Of a DNA stretch of 64,000 nt, positions 56,681 to 64,000 are shown one piece after another. Under the pieces are notes generated by a model. It saw nothing but the letters and a program-made list of their open reading frames with translations, was not told where the DNA came from and ran no database searches. How positions within the stretch are numbered: position 1 is the first letter of the stretch; each line of letters opens with the position of its first letter. The stretch spans positions 39,185 through 103,184 of the forward strand of contig PAPT01000022.1 in the NCBI GenBank assembly GCA_002708995.1. The letters are read 5' to 3'. The stretch comes from Geminicoccus sp. Lineage in GTDB: Bacteria; Pseudomonadota; Alphaproteobacteria; UBA7985. The position numbers and the translations under genes were made by a program.

Positions 56681-56756
56681 CCTGCGGCGACGGCCTCCAG
56701 GGCTCTGTCGCTCCGGCACTCTGCCGGCTCTGGCTGGCCGCGCGACACACGCGCAG

Positions 56757-56833
56757 TGGCCCGCCCTGCAGGACTCGAACCTGCAACCTATCGCTTAGAA
56801 GGCGAGTGCTCTATCCAGTTGAGCTAAGGGCGG
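56757..56833 (-). tRNA. tRNA-Arg (anticodon UCU)
   Basis: On the minus strand a complete cloverleaf is visible: acceptor CCGCCCT/AGGGCGG, D arm GCTC...GAGC, anticodon loop CTTCTAA (anticodon UCU), T arm GCAGG-TTCGAGT-CCTGC, discriminator G and an encoded CCA (56759-56757). The top pair of the anticodon stem is C-U, a mismatch, and the rest pairs normally. AGA and AGG are rare codons in this GC-rich sequence. Confidence 0.9.
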
Positions 56834-57316
56834 GCGTTGCGCTACTGGCAGCGTAGCTGCGTGCTAACATGGGCCTTCGCGACGCTCAACTGCGCAGCAC
56901 CGCGTCGGGGTCATCCTTGGGTGCGTCTCTGCTTTGCCCAGCTGTCCAGCGCCGCTGCTGGCCATGGAAAACACAGAGGGGGGCCTCGCGTGAAATGAAG
57001 CCTGTGTATGACGGGCTGGATTGGCTTCAACTGAGGTGCCAAGATTGCCGAAAACAATTTTCTTCCCTAAATAGTTATTCATTAAGTTTTTTAAAGTATA
57101 CGGATATGTACCAAATGGACGCAATTTCATGGTTCTTTCGTGCTATTTTGCCGGCATGTCCATAGGTCGAATGAAATCGAGCCTTGGCACCGCGTCGGTT
57201 TGCGCAGTAACCAAGGAAGCGTATGTCGGAGCGCAATTGGGGCCTGTCGGTGCGACCCTGAGTGACGAAGCTGACAACAGGTTTTTCCGGGTCCCCCATC
57301 GAACAAAAGGTCTCCC
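56834..57316. other. Intergenic region upstream of the sigma54-type regulator
   Basis: About 480 bases with no gene I can support. The stretch around 57050-57130 is unusually AT-rich for this window (AAGTTTTTTAAAGTATACGG) and probably contains a promoter for the downstream regulator. Confidence 0.35.
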
Positions 57317-58786
57317 ATGCTGCCCAAATTGCTGATCATCGAAGACTCGCCGTCGATGCTGCATATGTACACAGGGTTCCTGCAACAGGAGCCGCTAGCA
57401 GTGTTGTCTGCGGAGACCGGGGCTGAAGGCCTGCGTATCCTGCGCCGCGAACGCCCGGCGCTGGTGCTGCTCGATCTCAAACTTCCCGATATCGACGGTC
57501 AGGAAATTCTGGAGGCCATAGCTGCCGAGGGCATTGAAACCGCTGCAGTGGTGATGACCGCCCACGGGTCGGTTGACGTAGCCGTCAAGGCCATGCGTCT
57601 GGGCGCGGTTGATTTCCTGGTCAAGCCCTTCACGCAGGAGCGGTTGAGCAAGACCCTCACCAAAGTGCAGGAGCTGCATCAACTCAAGAGCGAGGTCGCT
57701 GCCTACCGTGAACTCGACCGGCCTTCCTATGACGAGATGATTGGCAGCTCGCTGCCGATGCAGGCGGTATACCGCACGGTCGATTCAGCCTCGCCAACCG
57801 ACGCGACCGTGTTCATCGTGGGAGAAACCGGCACGGGCAAAGAACTCGTTGCGCAGGCGCTGCATCGCGGCTCGGCACGGGCAGGGGGGCAGCTGGTGGT
57901 TCTCAACTGCGCCGCGATCCCCAAGGACCTGATCGAGTCAGAACTCTTCGGCCACGTGAAGGGAGCCTTCATCGGCGCTACAGGTGACCGCGACGGGGCC
58001 GCCCATCTGGCCGCAGAAGGCACTCTGTTCCTCGATGAAATCGGGGAGATGGACATCAGCCTGCAATCCAAGCTGCTGCGGTTCCTGCAGTCGGGCAAGT
58101 TCCAGCGGGTCGGCTCATCTCGCACCGAAAGTTCAAACGCGCGAATACTGTGTGCAACCAACCGCGATGCCTGGGCGGCGGTTCAGGCCGGCACGTTCCG
58201 CGAAGATCTCTACTACCGGCTGAACGTCATTCCGATTGTCCTGCCGGCGCTGCGCCAGCGTGGCGGAGATGTGATCGAGATTGCCCGCCATTTTCTCCGT
58301 CTTTACGCCCAGCACGACGGCAAGGCCTTTATCGACTTTGACGAAGGGGTCCAAACCCTGCTGCTGAACTACAACTGGCCGGGAAACATCCGCCAGCTGC
58401 AGAACGTGGTCCGCAATATCGTCGTTCTCCATGACGGGGAAATTGTTACCCATGATATGCTGCCGTCGTTGGAGCAGGTCGACATGACAATGGGCGCAGG
58501 CGGGGCATTACTGTCGCCTATCACCCCGGCCTTTGGCCCGCCAATGGTGGGCGGCGGTGTCGCCGATGCTGCGCCGGGCAGCAGCCCCGTGCGTGCGACC
58601 GGGTCGGGTCAGAGTTTCCCGGCCATGCCAGCAACGGAAGCTGACCTGCGCCCCATGTGGGTGGTCGAGCAGGAGATGATCGACCGCGCGTTAGAGATCA
58701 CCGGCGGGAACGTCAACCGCGCGGCCGCATTACTGGAAATCTCGCCCTCCAGCGTGTACCGAAAGCGGACGCGATCCCGGGCATAG
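57317..58786 (+). CDS. Sigma54-type response regulator with altered GAFTGA loop (GAFIGA)
   Basis: A 489-residue NtrC/LuxO-like protein. The receiver domain has the phospho-acceptor Asp53 (LVLLDLKLPD), T81 and K103. The AAA+ domain has Walker A GETGTGKE (169-176), Walker B LFLDEIGEM (237-245) and the arginine region FREDLYYRLNVIP. The sigma54-contact loop at 216-221 is GAFIGA, with Ile219 (codon ATC at 57971) in place of the critical Thr. The C-terminal Fis-type helix-turn-helix reads GGNVNRAAALLEISPSSVYRK. No sensor kinase gene is adjacent. Family knowledge says loss of this Thr usually abolishes sigma54 activation, so it may act with another sigma factor. Confidence 0.9.
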   Translation: MLPKLLIIEDSPSMLHMYTGFLQQEPLAVLSAETGAEGLRILRRERPALVLLDLKLPDIDGQEILEAIAAEGIETAAVVMTAHGSVDVAVKAMRLGAVDFLVKPFTQERLSKTLTKVQELHQLKSEVAAYRELDRPSYDEMIGSSLPMQAVYRTVDSASPTDATVFIVGETGTGKELVAQALHRGSARAGGQLVVLNCAAIPKDLIESELFGHVKGAFIGATGDRDGAAHLAAEGTLFLDEIGEMDISLQSKLLRFLQSGKFQRVGSSRTESSNARILCATNRDAWAAVQAGTFREDLYYRLNVIPIVLPALRQRGGDVIEIARHFLRLYAQHDGKAFIDFDEGVQTLLLNYNWPGNIRQLQNVVRNIVVLHDGEIVTHDMLPSLEQVDMTMGAGGALLSPITPAFGPPMVGGGVADAAPGSSPVRATGSGQSFPAMPATEADLRPMWVVEQEMIDRALEITGGNVNRAAALLEISPSSVYRKRTRSRA

Positions 58787-59054
58787 CAATCTGCCGGGGT
58801 GCTGCTGGGTTCACTGGGCGTCGGATTGGCCGCTCGAGGGCCAGAGCAGAAGGCAAAACAACGGCGCCGGAGACTCCGTAGGGCTATACGCGACTAGATT
58901 ACGCGCCTAAGGCTGTGAAACTTGGGTATGTGGTGCGTAAAAACCACGAAGTCCCTGACCAATGGCGCTCTTTTGCAATATCCGTGGAGTCGTTTTTCAG
59001 AACCGTCCACATCAATCCCCAACAAAAAAACGAGTGCGCGCGAGAGGGAATACC

Positions 59055-59465
59055 ATGGCCTGGACTGAAGACCAGATTGATCAGCTCAAGGAGCTTTGGG
59101 GCGAAGGCCTGTCGACCTCCGAGATTGGCCGTAAACTAGGTGTCACTAAGAATGCAGTTGTGGGAAAGGCGCACCGTCTGGGCCTCCCGCCGCGGCCCAG
59201 CCCGATCAAACGCGCTGTCGGCGCCAAGCGCCCAGCACGCTCCAAGGTGATGGCCGTGAAATCTGCCTCACGCGGCCCGACCTGCATGTGGCCCATCGGA
59301 CACCCGAATGAGCCCGGCTTTCGCTTCTGCGGTAAGCCAGCGCTGGCCAGCAAGCCATATTGTCAGGAACACTACGACGTCGCCTACATTCCGGCCGGCC
59401 GTCGAGACCGTGACCGCTCGGTGGCATCGCGGGCACCAAGCGCGCCGAACAACAATCGTCGCTGA
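59055..59465 (+). CDS. gcrA: GcrA family cell-cycle regulator
   Basis: A 136-residue DNA-binding coactivator that in Caulobacter binds RNA polymerase sigma70 and CcrM-methylated GANTC sites. The N-terminal helix-turn-helix region AWTEDQIDQLKELWGEGLSTS and GVTKNAVVGKAHRLGLPPRPSP is diagnostic. The C-terminal zinc-like motif TCMWPIGHPNEPGFRFCG and CQEHYDVAY is intact. The start ATG follows GAGAGGGA. Two GANTC sites lie upstream (58872-58876 and 58987-58991), about the number chance would give. Confidence 0.95.
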   Translation: MAWTEDQIDQLKELWGEGLSTSEIGRKLGVTKNAVVGKAHRLGLPPRPSPIKRAVGAKRPARSKVMAVKSASRGPTCMWPIGHPNEPGFRFCGKPALASKPYCQEHYDVAYIPAGRRDRDRSVASRAPSAPNNNRR

Positions 59466-59517
59466 TCAATCCGCTCACGGACTGGGAAACGGGTAGGTCG
59501 CCTCAGGGCGCCCTTTG

Positions 59518-59847
59518 TTATGCCTCCTCAAGCCCCTGCTGATTTTCGAGCCACCAGCCGAGCCAACTATCAATAGCGTCTCCTGCTACCGCTGAGCCCT
59601 GCAACCAGACAAACTGTGACTATGGGCCCCGATCACGCAGCTGCACGGGGCGTGTGCCTGGTTGGCGCAGAGCCTAGTACATCCGCGCTGCACCGACGCG
59701 GGACATGAAGTCTTCGCCGGAGGTGCTTCCCAGCATGTCCCCTTAGAAGAGCAAGATCAGACCGTTGAACATGCAGTGTTCTTCCAGCCGCAGCGCAGGG
59801 TCCAGAGCAATGCGTCAGCGGTCGGCCAGTTGCTCCTTATAAGCCAT
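59518..59847 (-). pseudogene. TfoX N-terminal-domain protein, dead (four in-frame stops)
   Basis: On the minus strand an ATG at 59847, with GAAGGA upstream, opens a frame of 110 codons that keeps the whole shape of a short TfoX/Sxy N-domain protein but is broken by stops. It reads MAYKEQLADR-stop, then RIALDPALRLEEHCMFNGLI and LLF-stop, then GDMLGSTSGEDFMSRVGAAR and MY-stop, then ALRQPGTRPVQLRDRGP-stop, and SQFVWLQGSAVAGDAIDSWL to a final TAA. Compare the usual order AYNEQLADRIRxAL, MFGGL, NGNMxxGVxGDDLMVRVG, ALxQPxxRPMDFTGRPM, FVYV in the family. An old, undoubted pseudogene. Confidence 0.75.
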
Positions 59848-59928
59848 GCTGATTTTTCCTTCGATCATCTATGTTGGGCGCCTATTCAACGCCCCCGAGC
59901 GGGGCCGTAACAGCGGGTGCATTAGAGC

Positions 59929-60714
59929 ATGAAATGGTCACAATTGGTCGGCGAAATCATTGAAATAGCCGAGGGAGCGGGCGCAGAAACACTGAAGCAC
60001 TACCGCAGCGCTACGCTGGGTGTTCACCAGAAGTTCGACGCTAGTCCCATGACCGCAGCTGACCTTGCTGCCCATCACTATATTGTCAACCGGCTCGAGC
60101 CTGTACTCGAGGACGTTGAGGTAATCTCCGAGGAAAGCGCCGAAGCGCGTGGGTTCGCAGCGCCGACCAAAGACCAATTCTGGCTGGTGGATCCTCTAGA
60201 TGGCACTAAAGAATTTATCAACCAGCGCGATGAGTTTACGGTGAACATTGCGCTGATTGAGCGCGGCAAGCCCGTGCTCGGTGTGGTTGTTGCGCCCGCG
60301 CTTGGGCTGACATGGGCAGGGAGCCGGGATGGTGCATTCAGGCAAGAAATCGGTGGTAAGGGGCGCGAAGGCATCAGGCCGCGTGAGGTGCCGGCCGCAG
60401 GCCTGACGGTCACGGCAAGCCGCTCCCACGCTGATCCTACAGCGTTGGAAGCGCTACTCAAGGGGCAGAAGGTCGCCAAGGTGGTCAATGCTGGCTCTTC
60501 GCTAAAGTTTTGCCGTATCGCCGAAGGGACGGCGGACCTCTACCCGCGTCAGGGCCGTACAATGGAATGGGACACGGCCGCTGGTCACGCCGTATCAGAA
60601 GCAGCCGGTGCTCTAGTGGTGCGTCTCGAAGACCGTAGCCCGTTGATGTACGGCAAAGAAGGGCTCGATAACCCGCATTTCTTGGTCGGGCTGCCGAGCG
60701 TAGTAAGCAGCTGA
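59929..60714 (+). CDS. cysQ: 3'(2'),5'-bisphosphate nucleotidase CysQ
   Basis: Hydrolyses PAP (and PAPS) to AMP, recycling the by-product of sulfate assimilation and sulfotransfer. A 261-residue inositol-monophosphatase-fold enzyme. VISEESAEA gives the metal Glu, WLVDPLDGTKEFIN is the DPxDGT metal motif, and MEWDTAAGHAVSEAAGA is the C-terminal signature. The gene starts about 80 bases after the TfoX pseudogene start on the opposite strand. It complements the PAPS-making fusion at 54.2 kb. Confidence 0.93.
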   Translation: MKWSQLVGEIIEIAEGAGAETLKHYRSATLGVHQKFDASPMTAADLAAHHYIVNRLEPVLEDVEVISEESAEARGFAAPTKDQFWLVDPLDGTKEFINQRDEFTVNIALIERGKPVLGVVVAPALGLTWAGSRDGAFRQEIGGKGREGIRPREVPAAGLTVTASRSHADPTALEALLKGQKVAKVVNAGSSLKFCRIAEGTADLYPRQGRTMEWDTAAGHAVSEAAGALVVRLEDRSPLMYGKEGLDNPHFLVGLPSVVSS

Positions 60715-61514
60715 ATTTGCCAAACCGGAAGATGTGCGGTCGTCGCCGAGGCCATCCGCGATGTATTGGCCTTGCTCTAAACAGCTATGACGCTCAAGGA
60801 ACAGTTAGCCAACTACAGCCGCCTAACCCGCGTTAATGCCAATGTCACCGGTACGCTGAAGCTGCTGAGGACGCCGTGTGGTAAGTTGTGGAGAGCTTTG
60901 TCGACGCCTCTACATTTAATGCCTTTGGCGACAGCCACATGCCTGGAGCCTGACATTCCGTGGTGTTTACAGACGAAAGCCCGAGCCCGGCGCCAAAAAA
61001 ATCTATGGCACTACGAGAAGCGTCGCTGAAGATCATGTCGGCTATTCTGAAAAACAGCTTGAAAGTCCTAGCTTGGTGCTTTGTGTTGCAAGCTTTTTTT
61101 GGAAGAGAATAATACTCCTGCGTTGCGGCATTTCTGCACTTTGGCGAATGCTAAGACCAATAACAGATTACAACGACACGAAGTCAGCTATGACAAAGCC
61201 AGCGTGCCATTGGTTGCCCAGGACACTGTTGACACATCAGAGTATCGACCAGATTTATGCAACGAACGCGCGCTTGTAGTCTTTGATTGGGTGCCGGCTC
61301 ATGGCTCTGGCTCGGCCCCAGAGGCCTTGGCAAAGGATCAACCGGTTGGCCGGCACTTGTGCAAACTGTTCAGCTATCACGGGAACCCCTACCACGATGA
61401 GCTTTATCCGACATCGAAAGACTGGTTATTTCTTAATGGCAAATGTCTATTTAGGTGGCTAAAATGGGGGACAGGCGTAGTCCCCAAAATTATGTCGGGT
61501 AGTTGCTGCATCTC
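60715..61514. other. Degenerate 800-base stretch with gene remnants, lower GC
   Basis: No intact gene is convincing. Protein-like fragments appear in different frames: TLKEQLANYSRLTRVNANVT at 60790 onward, then in another frame VDASTFNAFGDSHMPGA before a stop and ALREASLKIMSAILKNSLKV, and near 61290-61450 a frame with YHDELYPTSKDWLFLNGKC. The GDSH text recalls SGNH-type hydrolases, but this is weak. Base use is more AT-rich than to the left, suggesting decay at an island boundary. Confidence 0.4.
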
Positions 61515-62468
61515 ATGAAATTGATCATCCAGATCCCGTGCCTCAATGAGGCGCAGACCTTGCCGGCTACGCTCGCCGCTTTGCCGCGCCAAGTGCCGGG
61601 TTTTGACACTGTTGAGTGGCTGATTATCGACGACGGGTCAACCGACCGCACGGTGGAGGTCGCTAGGGCCCACGGGGTCGATCACGTCCTCAGCCTTTCG
61701 CACAATCAAGGTCTGGCCAAAGCTTTTCCCGCTGGGATTAGAGAATGCGCACGCCTGGGCGCCGATGTTGTGGTCAACACAGATGCCGACAACCAGTACG
61801 ACGCCTCCTTTATCCCCGCTCTGACAGAACCTGTGGTCAACAACACTGCTGATCTTGTTATTGGCGCCCGTCCCATCAATTCTATCCAGCACTTTTCGCC
61901 CATCAAAAAAATCTTGCAAAATCTCGGCAGTGCCGCAGTCCGTTGGGCGTCGTCCACTAATGTACAGGACGCCCCCAGCGGCTTTCGGGCCATGCGGATC
62001 CAGGCCGCTTTGCAACTCAACGTCTACAATGACTACACCTACACCATCGAGACGATAATCCAAGCCGGTCATCGCGGCTTTCGGATCATTAACGTTCCGG
62101 TCAAGGTGAATGGGGATCTTAGACCCTCGAGGCTGGTCAAATCCATTCCGATGTATGTTCGTCGAAACATGCTGACGATCCTGCGGTTCTTCGTAGTCTA
62201 CAAGCCCCTCCGCTTCTTTGTCTTCGCCTCCTTGTTGCCTTTTTTTGTTTCGGTCGGATTATTCAGTCGGTTTATCCTGTTTTATATTTTCGATTCCGGG
62301 GCTGGAAAGATCCAGTCACTGCTCGTTGCCAGTGTAATGTTCCTCTTCAGCATCCTGCTGGTGGCTATAGGCCTCTTAAGCGACATTATTGCTATCAATC
62401 GACGCCTGCTCGAAGATCTGCGGTATGAGGCGCAGCTGAGAAAGCTGGAGAAAGACAGGGAACCATGA
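61515..62468 (+). CDS. Family 2 glycosyltransferase with C-terminal membrane helices
   Basis: A 317-residue GT-A enzyme. LIIQIPCLNEAQTLPATLAAL and WLIIDDGSTDRTVEVA bind the nucleotide, VVVNTDADNQYDASFI holds the DxD metal site, and DAPSGFRAMR is typical of dolichyl/undecaprenyl-phosphate sugar transferases. Two long hydrophobic helices near the C-terminus (FVFASLLPFFVSVGLFSRF and LLVASVMFLFSILLVAIGLL) anchor it to the membrane. It probably loads a sugar on a lipid carrier for surface polysaccharide or membrane-protein glycosylation. It overlaps the next gene by four bases. Confidence 0.85.
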   Translation: MKLIIQIPCLNEAQTLPATLAALPRQVPGFDTVEWLIIDDGSTDRTVEVARAHGVDHVLSLSHNQGLAKAFPAGIRECARLGADVVVNTDADNQYDASFIPALTEPVVNNTADLVIGARPINSIQHFSPIKKILQNLGSAAVRWASSTNVQDAPSGFRAMRIQAALQLNVYNDYTYTIETIIQAGHRGFRIINVPVKVNGDLRPSRLVKSIPMYVRRNMLTILRFFVVYKPLRFFVFASLLPFFVSVGLFSRFILFYIFDSGAGKIQSLLVASVMFLFSILLVAIGLLSDIIAINRRLLEDLRYEAQLRKLEKDREP

Positions 62469-64000
62469 CCACGACAGGCGGGGGCCGGCGAAGCAGACGC
62501 CAGGCCAAGAGTGGCCTTGGTGCCTGCTTTTACTTCGGCCGTTCAGGGCCCGAACTTGCCTTTGTGATTCTTGCGCTCCTAGCAGCCTTATTTTCAGCCT
62601 TCAATACCGTTCAACACGTTTTGTTTACGAGCTTTTTGCCCGACACCAGCAGCATGCTAGGGATGACCGTCGGCTGTGCTGGACTGTTTCTATCGACCGC
62701 GAGCTGGGCAGCCTTGATTCGCGGACTGGGTGCAGGGTCCAGACCAGCGTTGGCCTTCGGCTTTTTGATTGCTCATGGGTTTTTTGCAGCCGCAACCTAT
62801 CTGCCGGCGTTGATCACACAGGCCTATCTGGTGGTTTTTGGCCTTGTTGGGTTCGTTTTCCTTGTTCTGAACCTGATCCGAAATCTGACGCCTACGCTGG
62901 GGCTCTGGTGCCTAAGTGGCATTTTGATGATCCCCGTGCTGTGGTCTACTGTGGGTTTTATTACCTTCGGCTTGCCGCACGCAAACTTTTTCACTTCATT
63001 TGTCGCGGATCGATTGGTGGGCCCCGTGATGTTGGACCTGCTGCATCAAAGGGCTTACATTCAGATCATTCACAACCATGGTGTGCCATCCGTCGGCATT
63101 AACGGCCTGGGCTACCATCAGTATCACTGGTTGGTGGCTTATCCGCTCTCAACCTTGTCGGATTTCAGCGGCGTCGAGATCACACGGATCCATGCGAATA
63201 TCCTGCCCGGCTTTACCGCGCCGGTGCTAATCCATGGCGTTGCTGTTGGTCTAATCCTGATGTCGAGCCGGCTTTGGCTGGCTCTGGTGACCAGCTTAAA
63301 AGTGCTGATGGTCTACGTGCTCGCAGTCCTGTTCTCGCCGGCAATTGTTTATGGCCTTGTGTTCCTGACCCCTTCTACGGCCTACTCAATAGCGCTGGCG
63401 GGACCGGTGATCGGCCTATTTGTCTGGTACTTCAGCGGCAATCTTTCGCAGCTGCGGAGCTGGCACTTTTTGGTTTTAGGCTGCTTCATTATTGCCATTG
63501 GCCTGGCTAAAGTGACCACGGTGCTGCAAGTATCCATGTTGATGGGTGTGCTATGGTGCGCTTTTGTGCTCCGGCGCAGGAATTGGATCTTGGGGGTTGT
63601 CTTTGCCACCCTCTGCCTGGCTGTCTCAGCCGCAGCTTGCCTCTATTTTCTTGTTGAGATTTATTCTCACGGAGTAGTCAATGCAGAGGCACCTGAGGCC
63701 TATGAAGCGGCCTTCCATGCCCTGCCACAACTGCAGCAAAGCGCAATTATCGCGGACGTTAGGCAAAGTCTGATGGCCCGAACCGTAGGATCAAAAAATA
63801 CTGAGTTCGAGCGACTTGTCTTCTATCGAAGTGCCTTTGGGCTTACCGCCATTGGCTTCACCCTGTTGAGTGTTGTCCTGAGCCTCGGGGTCCGGGGCCT
63901 GCGCAAACATCAGCACTATTGGGTGTTGGGGGTATTAGTGATTCTGACTTTGGCTTTGGTGGTCCAGCGCACCATCTTTGGCTACACAACCCCTACGCAA
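62465..64000 (+). CDS. Polytopic membrane protein, polysaccharide-locus type (partial, C-terminus outside the window)
   Basis: From an ATG that overlaps the glycosyltransferase stop (ATGA), the frame stays open for 512 codons to the window edge. It contains many hydrophobic helices (for example LAFVILALLAALFSAFNTV, TVGCAGLFLSTASWAAL and GFLIAHGFFAAATYLPALI), and a loop IIHNHGVPSVGINGLGYHQY with clustered histidines. This plan is seen in glycosyltransferase-C and O-antigen-type membrane proteins, but I cannot name the family. It is co-transcribed with the glycosyltransferase, so a joint role in a lipid-linked sugar transfer is likely. Confidence 0.65.
   Translation, partial: MTTTGGGRRSRRQAKSGLGACFYFGRSGPELAFVILALLAALFSAFNTVQHVLFTSFLPDTSSMLGMTVGCAGLFLSTASWAALIRGLGAGSRPALAFGFLIAHGFFAAATYLPALITQAYLVVFGLVGFVFLVLNLIRNLTPTLGLWCLSGILMIPVLWSTVGFITFGLPHANFFTSFVADRLVGPVMLDLLHQRAYIQIIHNHGVPSVGINGLGYHQYHWLVAYPLSTLSDFSGVEITRIHANILPGFTAPVLIHGVAVGLILMSSRLWLALVTSLKVLMVYVLAVLFSPAIVYGLVFLTPSTAYSIALAGPVIGLFVWYFSGNLSQLRSWHFLVLGCFIIAIGLAKVTTVLQVSMLMGVLWCAFVLRRRNWILGVVFATLCLAVSAAACLYFLVEIYSHGVVNAEAPEAYEAAFHALPQLQQSAIIADVRQSLMARTVGSKNTEFERLVFYRSAFGLTAIGFTLLSVVLSLGVRGLRKHQHYWVLGVLVILTLALVVQRTIFGYTTPTQ

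Noticed and set aside
57050..57100. CtrA-type box (TTAA-N7-TTAA) in the AT-rich region before the regulator
   Set aside because: The two TTAA elements are five bases apart, not seven.
58872..58991. Two GANTC sites upstream of gcrA as proof of CcrM/GcrA control
   Set aside because: About one such site per 256 bases is expected by chance, so two in 270 bases is not informative alone.
59662..59910. Plus-strand short frame between gcrA and cysQ as a gene
   Set aside because: The minus strand here carries the recognisable TfoX-domain pseudogene, and the plus frame has no protein-like pattern.

Overview
The window reads as a 64 kb piece of a high-GC alphaproteobacterial chromosome. The evidence is a GcrA cell-cycle regulator, a DUF2842 protein, an rpoZ-rsh pair and a recG / sdhE-mfd block. 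I cannot place it more precisely; the gene content fits a marine or Rhodospirillales-like heterotroph, which is inference. Nearly all of it is densely packed housekeeping and catabolic sequence. I saw no transposase, integrase, CRISPR array or rRNA. One tRNA-Arg(UCU) is present.

Layout. 0-9 kb: an amino-acid catabolism operon on the minus strand (serine dehydratase sdaA, a DadA-like FAD oxidase, a cut-off NAD oxidoreductase), a secreted-protein gene broken by one stop codon, a DMT permease, an enoyl-reductase-like protein, a 2OG-Fe oxygenase, a methyltransferase and an enolase-superfamily enzyme. 9-12 kb: divergent gap and pyk, then the C-terminal scrap of a lost surface-type gene. 12-20.6 kb: a DUF3179 protein, recG facing sdhE-mfd, and a small barrel protein. 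20.6-23.5 kb: a cysteine desulfurase-moeA-moaE operon. 23.6-34.9 kb: envelope proteins, a CoxE-like VWA protein, an OmpA lipoprotein, and a selenium pair (selU plus selD fused to an FAD oxidoreductase) that would make 2-selenouridine in tRNA. 35-37.7 kb: rpoZ-rsh (stringent response). 37.8-43.9 kb: small secreted proteins, an ammonium transporter gene broken by a TAG, and small-molecule enzymes. 44-48.6 kb: a giant indolepyruvate ferredoxin oxidoreductase with an amidohydrolase. 48.7-54 kb: a glutathione transferase, then an apparent operon deoD-HDAC-like deacetylase-gamma carbonic anhydrase-beta-hydroxyacid dehydrogenase-secreted proteins, one of them broken by a TAG. 54-60.7 kb: fused sulfate adenylyltransferase/APS kinase, a sigma54-type response regulator with an altered GAFTGA loop, gcrA, a dead TfoX-domain gene and cysQ. 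60.7-64 kb: sequence of visibly lower GC with remnants, a family 2 glycosyltransferase and a polytopic membrane protein running off the edge. This looks like the start of a surface-polysaccharide island.

The most unusual theme is gene breakage. Three otherwise intact genes each carry a single in-frame stop that one base change from a likely sense codon would explain (TGA near 3.2 kb, TAG near 39.1 kb, TAG near 52.8 kb). A small gene near 56.6 kb carries a frameshift, and a TfoX-domain gene near 59.7 kb has four stops. Recent decay, assembly error or readthrough could each explain the single stops, and sequence alone cannot decide. I did not find a clear new defence or mobile system. The best leads for unknown biology are the GAFIGA regulator, the desulfurase-molybdopterin operon, the secreted PD-(D/E)XK-like protein and the remnant-rich right end.
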